Assembly (NCBI GenBank): GCA_950097015.1
Contig: CATNEN010000038.1
Span: 34,806,501-34,870,500, forward strand
Length of the DNA: 64,000 bases
DNA from: Macrostomum hystrix
Taxonomy: Eukaryota > Platyhelminthes > Macrostomidae
Direction of reading: 5' to 3'
Shown here: one piece after another, positions 50,597 to 60,096 of the stretch
Position numbering within the stretch: the first letter of the stretch is position 1
Layout: each line of letters opens with the position of its first letter
Made by a program: the position numbers and the translations under genes
The notes under the pieces: model-generated
What the model saw: the letters and a program-made list of their open reading frames with translations, nothing else
What the model was told of the DNA's origin: nothing
Database searches by the model: none

Positions 50597-51663
50597 TTGC
50601 CATGATTCACACCCACCCTGGTTTTGACATGAAACAAACTCTGGTTTAGCTATGATTCAAGCTCTGGTTTAGCCATGATTCAAACTCTTGGTTAGCCATG
50701 ATTCAAACTCTGGTTGGCCATGATTCAAATTCTGGTTTAGCCATGATTCAGACGCTGGTTTAGCCATGATTCAAACTCTGGTTTAGCCATGATTCAAACT
50801 CTGGTTTAGCCATGATTCAAATTCTGGTTTAGCCATGATTCAAATTCTGGTTTAGCCATGATTCAGACTCTGGTTTAGCCATGATTCAAATTCTGGTTTA
50901 GCCATGATTCAGACGCTGGTTTAGCCATGATTCAAGCTCTGGTTTAGCCATGATTCAAACTCTGGTTGGCCATGATTCAAATTCTGGTTTAGCCATGATT
51001 CAGACGCTGGTTTAGCCATGATTCAAACTCTAGTTTAGCCATGATTCAGACTCTGGTTTAGCCATGATTCAGACACTGGTTTTGCCATGATTCAAGCTCT
51101 GGTTTAGCCATGATTCAAGCTCTGGTTGGCCATGATTCAGACACTGGTTTAGCCATGATTCAGACTCTGGTTTAGCCATGATTCAGACTCTGGTTTAGCC
51201 ATGATTCAAACTCTGGTTTAGCCATGATTCAGACACTGGTTTAGCCATGATTCAGGCTCTGGTTTAGCCATGATTCAAATTCTGGTTTAGCCATGATTCA
51301 AATTCTGGTTTAGCCATGATTCAGACTCTGGTTTAGCCATGATTCAGACACTGGTTTTGCCATGATTCAAGCTCTGGTTTAGCCATGATTCAAGCTCTGG
51401 TTGGCCATGATTCAGACACTGGTTTAGCCATGATTCAGACTCTGGTTTAGCCATGATTCAGACTCTGGTTTAGCCATGATTCAGACTCTGGTTTAGCCAT
51501 GATTCAGACACTGGTTTAGCCATGATTCAGACTCTGGTTTAGCCATGATTCAGACTCTAGTTTAGGCATGATTCAGACTCTGGTTTAGCCATGATTCAGA
51601 CTCTGGTTTAGCTATGATTCAAACTCTGGTTTAGCCATGATTCAGAAACTGGTTTTGCCATGC
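50597..51663. repeat. 22-bp minisatellite (TTAGCCATGATTCAAACTCTGG)
   Basis: About 48 copies of ttagccatgattcaaactctgg with caga, caag, ttgg and acgc variants. Block repeats are seen, for example the ttttgccatgattcaagctc landmark near 51080 and 51354. Confidence 0.95.
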
Positions 51664-52151
51664 AAAAGTGAATTAAAAGTTTCCCCTTTATTTTCAAAAA
51701 AAAATTTTTCTTTTGCATCCATCACTACTGACTGACAATTTGTTTAAATGATTTGACGCAGTGCAGAATCGAACCCTAGCCTAGCCTAACCTATTCCTAG
51801 TGCCTACACATCGGCTATTCCGACTGTTGGTTAGTGGGTGCAAATATCTGCCTTATAAAATGAATTCTCAAAGTTCTGGCTTTGTACAATGAAGTAAGAA
51901 AATAGAGTACACTCAGTCTCGCGGTTGGTTGCGTACATTTATTTCCAATTTGTCTCCAGAGTGCAGGCTTCAAATTCAATCAGCTAGGGTTTGTTGCGCA
52001 ATTTGACGATGCAATTCTAATTCAGTGGCAGTGAGTAAAATTCACAATAGGCCAAGATGGTTTGACCTTTGAAAAAATCTTGTTTTTCGAATATTTAATC
52101 CCCTTAGCAATAAAGTTAAGCTTAATAAAAATACGTGTAAAATTGTCCCCA

Positions 52152-52555
52152 TGTTAGCCATGATTCAAACTCTGGTTTAGCCATGATTCAAACTGTGGTG
52201 TAGCCATGATTCAAACTCTGGTGTAGCCATGATTCAGACTCTGGTGTAGCCATGATTCAAACTCTGGTGTAGCGATGATTCAGACTCTGGTTTAGCCATG
52301 ATTCAAACGCTGGTTTAGCAATGATTCAAACGCTGGTTTAGCCATGATTCAAACTCTTGGTTAGCCATGATTCAAACGCTGGTTTAGCCATGATTCAAAC
52401 TCTGGTGTAGCCATGATTCAGACTCTGGTTTAGCCATGATTCAAGTTCAAACGCTGGTTTAGCAATGATTCAAACGCTGGTTTAGCCATGATTCAAACTC
52501 TTGGTTAGCCATGATTCAAACGCTGGGTTAGCCATGATTCAGACTCTGGTTTAGC
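52152..52555. repeat. Second 22-bp minisatellite block, same unit
   Basis: About 18 copies of the same ttagccatgattcaaac unit, enriched for gtgtagcc and aacgctgg variants. It interrupts the conserved right part of the element. A block from about 52296 is repeated at about 52442. Confidence 0.95.
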
Positions 52556-52828
52556 TTAACCAAGTTAAGCTAGCTAATAAAAGTTAAGCTTAATAAAAAT
52601 ACGTGTAAAATTGTCCCCATATTTGGCATCTTTTGGTGAAGAAATGGTGAAAATCGTTTCAGCCGTTTTTTCTCTAATCAAAAGTGAACCCAGCACAAGA
52701 TTTTCATTTTAGTATAGTAAAGATAAAACTTGCTGCTTCACTCGAAAATACTTATATTATTTTCTGAGAGCGAGTACAGTAATAATAAATCTAACAAATA
52801 TCTGCTTCGACAGTAGCTAACCAAAAGC

Positions 52829-53607
52829 GCTTTTGTCGCGCTATGTGGAACAGTGGACATGCAAAACGGAACGGCCCATGGAATTCTGTGGCCAAGCGTT
52901 TGAATTCACACGAGAAAGTAAGCCATAGACAACTCAATTTGTCATGCTATGTGGAACGATAAGGTTTTGTGTGGTTTTAATTTATAAAACCAGATTAGAT
53001 TTCATTTGCAGAAAGAATAAAAACAAGCAGAAACAGAACATTTTTCTCAGTTGCATTCAAATGAATCTTATTTTAAGTCTGAAATTGAAGCATCAAAGTT
53101 AAAAAAATTCAACCCCTAAAACAGATGTCGCTGCAAACACAATCCAAACAATCGATTGCAGCGCAGCTCCCAACCAGCGCAATTGTCAGCAGTGATTGCT
53201 TGACCAACAGCTTCAGTCGCCTCCCGTTCAAGTAGCATGAATCTCCACTGCTCAAGTGTACTGTCACTCCTTCTGGTGGAACTTGCTCATCCTCAACCAT
53301 GCCGGCTTCCGCCAAATGGTTCTTGAGATTTGACTTTAACGCAGAGTTAGCAAATGCGCTGTCGATCACGTACAGCAATTTGGGGCGCCATTATTGCTTA
53401 ACTGATCAAACGAAAGAAAATGAAAGCGTGTTGTCTCTGTGAAAAGCTAAAATCGTTCCTGATCTATTCTGGCTCATCGTTCCACATAGCATGACAATTT
53501 GAGTTGTCTATGGCTTACTTTCTCGTGTGAATTCAAACGCTTGGCCACAGAATTCCATGGGCCGTTCCGTTTTGCATGTCCACTGTTCCACATAGTGCGA
53601 CAAAAGC
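52829..53607. mobile_element. Foldback-type element with 132-bp inverted arms
   Basis: The arms 52829-52960 and 53476-53607 are both 132 bp and reverse complements with only about two or three mismatches. Each arm starts gcttttgtcgc and has ctatgtggaac at both its outer and inner side. The 515-bp centre is unique. No target duplication is obvious. The arms' near-identity implies recent formation or gene conversion. It has no transposase. Confidence 0.8.
53109..53378 (-). other. Unrecognised 89-codon open frame inside the foldback element
   Basis: It encodes a plausible soluble segment (HLAEAGMVEDEQVPPEGVTV, then a GDSCYLNGRRLKLLV stretch) and a Cys-rich hydrophobic tail. I recognise no family. 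It sits entirely between the inverted arms, so it could be a captured gene fragment or chance. Confidence 0.25.
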
Positions 53608-54177
53608 AATATTTATACTCGAACCAAAAAATGGCCAATAAAAAATACTAATAAACAGTAACTTACGTTTTTAACTGTTAATGATAGAAGATTTGAAGAA
53701 AAAGAAGAGTAACAAAGCTGATGCTGAAATTAGATCTGCATTCTGCAAAATAATAAAAGTACTTTACTTCGGAGCTAGATAAAAGAGAGCGGCACAATGA
53801 TCGAAGTCGAGATAAGGTTTGACAATAGAAAGGTTGCAGTTTTATGGATAGAAAAGAGGAGGAGAGGTCTCGCTAGCATTGAGCATCATAAAAGCCCAAT
53901 CATGAAATCTGCTATGTACGAGATTACGTTTTACTTATTCAAATCAAATCACTCAATCAGCCAAGAGACAAATTTATAAACGCACGTACGGGTCGAAAAG
54001 CAGTGACGCAATCCTATTCAATTGAGAGTATCGGGCCCTGTTCTGGCGCTATACCAATGCACGCGCGGGCGAGAAAAAGCACCGATGCAATCTAATAAAA
54101 CTGACAGTGTCCGGCCCTATTCTAATTTAATCTTAACTTAATTAATCTTAATAATCTTAGACATTTAGTATAGTAGG
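53608..54177. other. AT-rich spacer with a diverged direct repeat
   Basis: Two diverged copies of a motif (gtacgggtcgaaaagcagtgacgcaatc near 53985 and gcgcgggcgagaaaaagcaccgatgc near 54062, each leading to cggccct or gggccct) suggest an old duplication. The sequence atttagtatagtag at about 54163 looks like the right terminus of the dispersed element. No gene was seen. Confidence 0.45.
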
Positions 54178-54603
54178 ACTAGCAAGTTTTGCCCCCCTTC
54201 GGGGAGCAGAAATATTTTTAATTCGTCCAGTATATACCTTTTAGCAGCTGTAGTTTCAGCTTTTTTCTAAGCTACAATGATCCCCCAGCTGACAATGATC
54301 ACCCAGTTGCAATCACCCAGTTCACGCAGTTCCAATTTGTCTCCAGAGTGCAGGCTTCAAATTCAATCGGCTAGGGGTTGTTGCGCAATTTGACGATGCA
54401 ATTCTAATTCAGTGGCAGTGAGTAAAATTCTCAATAGGCCAAGATGGTTTGACCTTTGAAAAAATCTTGTTTTTCGAATATTTAATCCCCTTAGCAATAA
54501 AGTTAAGCTTAATAAAAATACGTGTAAAATTGTCCCCATATTTGGCATCTTTTGGTGAAGAAATGGTGAAAATCGGTTCATATACTAAAATTTAGTATAG
54601 TAG
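54178..54603 (+). mobile_element. Short copy of the dispersed element
   Basis: The same left end as at 48429 (actagcaagttttgcccccc with a ttcgggg hairpin) is followed by only two to three 18-bp units. The conserved right part (ccaatttgtctccagagtgc to gaaatggtgaaaatcg) follows without interruption, ending in tttagtatagtaga. At 426 bp it shows the basic form of the 4.3-kb copy. A right-terminus-like sequence abuts its left end, as in head-to-tail insertion. Confidence 0.75.
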
Positions 54604-54920
54604 ATATATCTGAGCATCTGTTTGTCATGCATATAATGTTTCATCATTAAAACTTGCAAATGAATTACAACTGACGAAAATTTTCACCTCTCAACTGTCA
54701 GCGACAGCTGTCACTGTTCACTCGCAGACAGTCTGCCGCTGCCGCTTTTTCAATAACTTCTCGAAAAAATGCTGATAAGACAATATCATCACAGGCCTCT
54801 CCAAAACATGTGTTCGTGTCAGTAGAATCTTTCAACTACCCACGCTTGTGAAAAAGCTGCCAAGTAAAAGGCAATTATCCAACAAAATAAGCATAGGATT
54901 TTTGTGAATTGGCAAACAAC

Positions 54921-54928
54921 TATATAAG
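54921..54928 (+). promoter_or_regulatory. TATA box of PAN/lectin copy B
   Basis: tatataag lies 79 bp before the ATG at 55007, leaving room for a 5' UTR of about 50 nt. Confidence 0.65.
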
Positions 54929-55006
54929 CACACCAGGAGCGAATCTTTAGATTTTCAAGCTAGAAAATAATCACCTGCCTATTCGATACAACAACTCAAT
55001 AGCAAA

Positions 55007-55900
55007 ATGGTTCGTCAAAACGTAACTTTAAAAACGACTTCTAGCATTTTTCTGCTACTACTAATGCTGCTGCTGCTGTTGCTTCGAGGTGCGATGAGCT
55101 GCCGGCCGCGGATCTCCTTTCATCCTGTGTGGACCTCGAACTGCGTGTCGCCGGCCTACCAAAAGGCCATTCCGGTGGGCCCGGGTCTCGCATCCAGTAC
55201 CGTGGCCTGCGCACTCCGCTGTCGGACAGCTCCGAGGTGCCGAGCCTTCGCCATGGAGCCGTCGACTCCGACGGCGCAGCAGCTCTGCCTGCTGTTCGCA
55301 TTCGATGCCTGCAGCTCGCAGCTGCTGCTCGATCCCAGCTCGTGGAGCAGCGGCTGCGGCAGCAGGAGGCTCCGAGTGTTCGTCAAGCAGTCGGAGGGTC
55401 TCGAGCCGGGCCGACTGTGTCCAGCCGACTATCGATGGGTGAGCGGCGTCAGCGGCAGCCAGTTCAAGGGATCGCTGTACAAGGCTGCGGGGAACAGGCA
55501 AGTCGGCAACTGGAACGCCCAGGCTGTCAGCTGCCGGAGCTTCCTGAACATCTCGGACGGCTCCGCCATGCCGCTGACGAAGCTGGCCGATCTGAGCAGT
55601 GTCCAGGAGCTCGAGGATGTGAGGGCGTCCATTGGAATCGCCAGTGGTGACATCTGGGTGGGCGCCACCTCTCTGGGCAACGGCAGCTGGGCCTGGCCTG
55701 ACTGCGCCTGGCCGCTGCCTCTCAGTACCACCGGCAATGGCGGACTGTGGAACACTGGCGAGCCCAATGAAGCAAACAGCGGCGACATTAGGGCCAGGAT
55801 TCTGAGCTCGGGCCTCTCGGACCGACCCGCCAGTTTGCAGTTCTACGGCGCCTGCGAGTGCTCTGATCCGTTTTCGTTCTTCACTACTTCTGGCCTATGA
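55007..55900 (+). CDS. Secreted PAN/apple-like plus C-type-lectin-like protein, copy B
   Basis: A single-exon gene of 297 residues with a TATA box upstream and a poly(A) signal downstream, so it looks complete and expressed. Residues 1-31 are a strong signal peptide with a long Leu run. Residues 32-127 form the PAN/apple-like region with Cys at 32, 46, 68, 72, 78, 94, 102 and 117. Residues 138 to about 287 are the C-type-lectin-like domain: Cys138, Cys176, WVGA 217-220, Cys233, EPN 252-254, Cys283 and Cys285. It differs from copy A chiefly before residue 65 (YQKAIPVGPGLASSTV in place of HQHLQLLSLDIA), where it agrees with copy C. No membrane anchor follows the signal. Ligand and role are unknown; secreted recognition or mucus protein is inference. 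Confidence 0.9.
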   Translation: MVRQNVTLKTTSSIFLLLLMLLLLLLRGAMSCRPRISFHPVWTSNCVSPAYQKAIPVGPGLASSTVACALRCRTAPRCRAFAMEPSTPTAQQLCLLFAFDACSSQLLLDPSSWSSGCGSRRLRVFVKQSEGLEPGRLCPADYRWVSGVSGSQFKGSLYKAAGNRQVGNWNAQAVSCRSFLNISDGSAMPLTKLADLSSVQELEDVRASIGIASGDIWVGATSLGNGSWAWPDCAWPLPLSTTGNGGLWNTGEPNEANSGDIRARILSSGLSDRPASLQFYGACECSDPFSFFTTSGL

Positions 55901-55915
55901 CGACGAATTTTCCTA

Positions 55916-55921
55916 AATAAA
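55916..55921 (+). terminator. Poly(A) signal of copy B
   Basis: AATAAA lies 16 nt after the stop codon. Confidence 0.7.
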
Positions 55922-56144
55922 ACTCAAGACTAGAATGAAAATTACAACCAAGCAAGCAAGCAAGCAAGCAAACATTTCATTTTTAGTATAGTAGAAGTCA
56001 TTGATGAGACACACAACTTAGGCAACCTTAAATTGGTTGCTGAAAAAATGCATAATAGCAGAGGCCAAGGAACCGAGAATATACGAACTTATACAATATA
56101 GGTCACTATGAGGCTCGAATGGATGTCCTCACATCCAGCAGCAT

Positions 56145-56470
56145 CCCATCTCTCCTGTCCCATCTCTCTCCTGTCTCATCTCTCTCCTGTCCCATCTCTC
56201 TCCTGTCTCATATTTCTCCTGTCCCATCTCTATCTTGTCCCATATCTCTCCTGTCCCATCTCTCTCCTGTCTCATATTTCTCCTGTCCCATCTCTATCTT
56301 GTCCCATATCTCTCCTGTCCCATCTCTCTCCTGTCTCATCTCTCTCCTGTCCCATCTCTCTCTTGTCCAATAACTCTTTTGTCCCATCTCTCCTGTCCAA
56401 TCTCTACCTGTCTCATATCTCTCCTGTCCAATCTCTACCTGTCTCATATCTCTCCACTCTTCCTATAATA
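56145..56470. repeat. Short inverted relative of the 14/16-bp minisatellite
   Basis: Units such as atctctcctgtccc and atctctctcctgtccc are the reverse complement of the gggacaggagagat family at 45720. About 20 degenerate units, with tatttctcc and ctatcttgtcc variants. Open frames here are array translations. Confidence 0.9.
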
Positions 56471-57289
56471 TAATCTCTGTCTGCCTCATATTTATGCTCT
56501 CTTGTCTCTCTCCTAGTTATCTTTTTCTAAGCTAAAAGTTGTAAAATATGTATTGAAATCTTGCACATTGACAATAATATGTATAAATCGACATTCTCTG
56601 TCGTAGGCAAGCAGCAGTGCGCGTAAAATATTTAAATTAACTTCTCTTTCGTAGCTTTGCAGAAAGTTTAAGAACTTGTTTGCCACTTGGTGTGCATCCG
56701 CCTACACAGATTCAGCGTTTTATATTAGAGATATAAAAAACATATTATATGAAACTTTTTGTCCACACAGAATTCAATAGTTTGTGCAAATGCAGTCTTC
56801 TCATAAAACAACAGCTACGATTATGCAGAGGCGGGTTTAAACAGAAGAGACCGTCATGACAACGGGGATGATGCATGGCTAGCTCTCTATCTACATTAGA
56901 CCCTGATCGTAGCATAAATGATGCAGCGAAATTTAGGCATTTTCTCATTAGACCTTCTCTACTAGTTACAGATAGGCAAAATATATAATATGACTGTAAT
57001 GACTGACTGTTTATGACAGTATAAATTAACGAATCAGAGAGCTCTGTTGCACATAATTTACTTTCATACTAACCAGAGTCAGCTATGATAAACAGGTGGT
57101 CTTTGAGAACAGAAGAGTTAGGACAAAATGAGTGACGTAGCCAGGATTTTTTTCTATTTTGGAGCCCAGCATAGAGGGGGGTGCGCGGCTCCCATGGCTA
57201 CGTCCCTGGCCAAAAGTACATCAGACTTTAGTCCAGCAGGCCTCACTAACAGTAGTAAGTTCTCACACTAGGCAGGGCTTCAAGTCAAG
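56471..57289. other. AT-rich spacer
   Basis: No gene was recognised; the frames at 56745-56948 and 57159-57410 have no domain. Confidence 0.4.
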
Positions 57290-57382
57290 CAAAGTGCCAA
57301 AACGGGTCCGAGCACTCGCAGGCGCCGTTGTACTTTCCGGATTCAAAATTGTCGAACAAAGCAAGATCGCGAATCCTGGCCC
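57290..57382 (-). pseudogene. 3' fragment of a diverged PAN/lectin gene
   Basis: On the minus strand it reads ARIRD, then a diverged stretch, then NGACECSDPF, matching the last 30 or so residues of the family (ARIL...YGACECSDPF). It is clearly more diverged than the other copies. Nothing upstream of it is retained: 57386 onward is the 3' flank of copy C. Confidence 0.7.
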
Positions 57383-57503
57383 GCGAATCTCACGCAAGCA
57401 AACTAAGTAGATCAGTAAGCCAACAAGGAAACAATTGAAGAAGAAAACAAGAACATTCAGCTGGGTAGCAGCCTCCTTAAGTCCTAAGCTTGATGACAAC
57501 TCT

Positions 57504-58397
57504 TCATAGGCCAGTAGTAGTGAAGAACAAAAACGGATCAGAGCACTCGCAGGCACCGTAGAACTGCCGAGTGGCGGGTCGGTCCGAGAGGCCCGAGCTC
57601 AGAATCCTTGCCCTAATGTCGCTGCTGTCTGCTTCGTTGGGCTCGCCAGTGTTCCACAGTCCGCCATTGCCGGTGGTACTGAGAGGCAGCGGCCAGCCGC
57701 AGTCAGACCAGGCCCAGCTGCCGTTGCCCAGTGGCGTGGCGCCAACCCAGATGTCACCACTGGCGAGTTCAATGGACGTCCTCACATCCTGGAGCTCCTG
57801 GACGCTGCTCAGATCGGCCAGCTTCGTCAGCGGCATGGCGGAGCCTTCCAAGATGTTCAGGAAGCTCCGGCAGCTGACAGCCTGGGTGCTCCAGTTGCCG
57901 ACCTGCCTGTTCCCCGCAGCCTTGTACAGCGATCCCTTGAACTGGCTGCCACTGACGCCGCTCACCCATCGATAGTCGGCTGGACACAGTCGGCCCGGCT
58001 CGAGACCCTCCGACTGCTTGACGAACACTCGGAGCCTCCTGCTGCCGCAGCCGCTGCTCCACGAGCTGGGATCGAGCAGCAGCTGCGAGCTGCAGGCATC
58101 GAATGCGAACAGCAGGCAGAGCTGCTGCGTCGTCGGAGTCGACGGCTCCATGGCGAAGGCTCGGCACCTCGGAGCTGTCCGACAGCGGAGTGCGCAGGCC
58201 ACGGTACTGGATGCGAGACCCGGGCCCACCGGAATGGCCTTTTGGTAGGGCTGCGACACGCAGTTCGAAGTGTAAATCGGGTGAAAAGAGACGGGCTCGC
58301 AGCAGGAATAGTTCTTGAACTGCAGTAGTACATGTAGCACTATCAACATAAATTGCTTGAGAAGAGAGTGACAGGACCTTCGCGTTGGTGAGTTCAT
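57504..58397 (-). CDS. Secreted PAN/apple-like plus C-type-lectin-like protein, copy C
   Basis: A single-exon gene of 297 residues in the opposite orientation to copy B, about 1.6 kb away. The N-terminus is its own: a hydrophobic signal-like segment (LLKQFMLIVLHVLLQFKNYS) after a short polar start, then CCEPVSFHPIYTSNCVS. From YQKAIPVGPG on it nearly matches copy B, and its C-terminal half (TSIELASGDIWVGATPLG, AWSDCGWPLP) nearly matches copy A. The lectin domain retains WVGAT, GEPNEA and GACECSDPF. Its 3' flank (57386-57503) is shared with copy A (40399-40521). It is a mosaic of the other two copies, suggesting gene conversion. Confidence 0.88.
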   Translation of the reverse strand: MNSPTRRSCHSLLKQFMLIVLHVLLQFKNYSCCEPVSFHPIYTSNCVSQPYQKAIPVGPGLASSTVACALRCRTAPRCRAFAMEPSTPTTQQLCLLFAFDACSSQLLLDPSSWSSGCGSRRLRVFVKQSEGLEPGRLCPADYRWVSGVSGSQFKGSLYKAAGNRQVGNWSTQAVSCRSFLNILEGSAMPLTKLADLSSVQELQDVRTSIELASGDIWVGATPLGNGSWAWSDCGWPLPLSTTGNGGLWNTGEPNEADSSDIRARILSSGLSDRPATRQFYGACECSDPFLFFTTTGL

Positions 58398-59414
58398 TCC
58401 AGCAGGATGAATATTTCAGATTATAACTGACTCTGATTAGTAGTTGACAGTTGGAGAGAAAGAATTATGTTACTAGCTCAGCTAAGAAATACTGGAGTCA
58501 CTTCGTTCTCAAATAATTTATTCTTTGATGAAAAAGTTTGAGGAGCCATGCAGCTATTTTATTAAATTAGCATACTACCATGTACTCCTATCTAGATATC
58601 TCTAGCTTAAAAGCGTAGATTGAAAACGATTGGTGGATTTTAAGTGACACAATGTGCTCTCGCTAAACAACGTACATTTTTTGATAGGTTGGTAGATAGA
58701 AAAAGGGAAGGGTTTTGACAAATTTTTGTCTTTTTAGTTAAAATATAACGACGGTTTATTGGACTTCATTTTTTGGCTACAATTATAAGCAATTTTAGGC
58801 GTTACACTGACCATACGTCCAACGCGTCACCACCATAGGCACGCTAGTTTCGCTATGAAGACTAAAAAAGTTATAAAATTGAAATTGCTACACCTTTTTA
58901 CTTTCTATTTTAGAAAAGTTGCACTCGATATTGACATCGTTGCATCCAATTTTGAGGGTCTGTGGCAGCGCTAGCAAAGATTTTCAACATATTTCGACAA
59001 ACTTTGGTTCACTTCTGACAATTTGCATCCGATATTGACAATCTTCAAGCTTTGTTGACACTTAGCAAGCAACTATGACATCGGGCAATCGATTCTGACA
59101 CCGGGTTACAAACCAATACCTTTGTTTCGCTGTCTATGGGAACAAGTCTGCTCATATGATGAATTGATGAATGATGATTGATGAATGAATGAAGCTGATT
59201 AATGAATGAATGAATGAAGAATGATGAATCAAGACAAACGCAATATCTATGGTAAATCCCACCCGATCATCTTCGCAAGTGTTTTATATTTTAGCTAGAC
59301 TAATAGACAATCAGTGACAAAGAAATCAGTTTTTTCATCGACTTCTGCCTTAGCTACAACTTGATAAAGTGCATCAGCCACAAGAACCCAACAAATGGCA
59401 GAGCGGCCTAACAG
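58398..59414. other. Spacer with simple repeats
   Basis: 59158-59230 is an imperfect (GAAT)n/(GATGAAT)n microsatellite. 58975-59105 has a loose repeat of ttgaca/ctgaca-containing segments about 30 bp apart. No gene was seen. Confidence 0.45.
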
Positions 59415-59696
59415 GTTGTCCCTCATCCTCCCTACTCCCCAGACCTGGCGCCAGCTGACTATTTCCTCTTCCCAACGATCAAGGGGGAGCTGGGGGGCGT
59501 CTCCATCAGCGGAGACACCTTCAAGGTGGAGCGGGAGCGAGCCTGCAGCCGCCTTTCGCCAGGTGCCTTCGCCTCAGTCTTTGGCAAGTGGATCGAGCGG
59601 CTCAAGAAGTGTGTCGAGATGAAGGGCAACTACGTCGAGAAGGGCTCGAAGATAGCAGAGGACGAAGATGAGGCCTTTTCTGACGTTGACATTTAG
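59415..59696 (+). pseudogene. Mariner-family transposase C-terminal remnant
   Basis: The frame reads VVPHPPYSPDLAPADYFLFP. This is the hallmark mariner segment that holds the third catalytic residue of the DD34D triad. It continues through GKWIERLKKCVEMKGNYVEK to a TAG at 59694. A TAA lies in frame just upstream (59409-59411) and the helix-turn-helix and first catalytic Asp are absent. I saw no terminal inverted repeats. The downstream tail is acidic (EDEDEAFSDVDI), unusual for mariner. Confidence 0.82.
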
Positions 59697-60050
59697 AAAA
59701 TTGAAGAAGCGACAAGAACATCCAATATTTCTGGGCAATAGTACACCATTTTTTGGGTCTCTCGACCTGTACTTTTGTTCAATGAGAAAGCGTACAGTTG
59801 TTGCTAGTTTTTTAACCAAAGTTTTGCTAATTGTATGTTAAAATTCATGCTCTTTCAGAATAAATCATCTGCTTTCCTCTAAAGTGTTTAAAAACGAGGC
59901 TGCCGAGACTGTCTCACTTGAACTTGACCGCACCTCGTACCAAGCAATATTGCTTTTAAAGAAGATAGACGTCTGGTTATGACAAAGAACAACTTATATT
60001 ACTCAAAATTGAACTGATTTAGACAAATTCAAACGAACAAATTGTGAGAA
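59697..60050. other. AT-rich spacer
   Basis: No gene or repeat structure was recognised between the mariner remnant and the NAXE poly(A) signal. Confidence 0.4.
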
Positions 60051-60056
60051 TTTATT
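60051..60056 (-). terminator. Poly(A) signal of NAXE
   Basis: AATAAA on the minus strand, about 40 nt after the stop codon at 60097. Confidence 0.6.
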
Positions 60057-60096
60057 CGCTACCATTAAATTTTAATGGGATTCACGAACTACAAAT

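Larger units (their letters stand above)
48429..52726 (+). mobile_element. Long copy of a dispersed non-autonomous element with tandem-repeat core
   Basis: The left end (actagcaagttttgcccc, then a ttcgggg hairpin, then cagtatata-like sequence) matches the short copy at 54178. Next come the 18-bp array, a 22-bp array and the conserved right part (ccaatttgtctccagagtgc onward, from 51941). The right part is interrupted after ttgtccccat by a second 22-bp array, and resumes at 52566. It ends near atttttagtatagtaaag. The repeated aagcttaataaaaatacgtg flank (about 52110 and 52580) brackets the interruption. There is no coding capacity. A central tandem array between conserved ends resembles Helitron/Helentron-derived (DINE/pearl) elements, but that assignment is inference. 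Confidence 0.6.

Noticed and set aside
55041-55788. Opposite-strand and shifted open frames across the PAN/lectin genes (also at 40634-41251 and 57571-58318)
   Set aside because: Shadows of the GC-rich real frame; they recur in every family copy and have no signal peptide or domain of their own.
59395-59622. 75-codon plus-strand frame starting MAERPNRL
   Set aside because: A shifted frame over the mariner remnant; the mariner signature lies in another frame.
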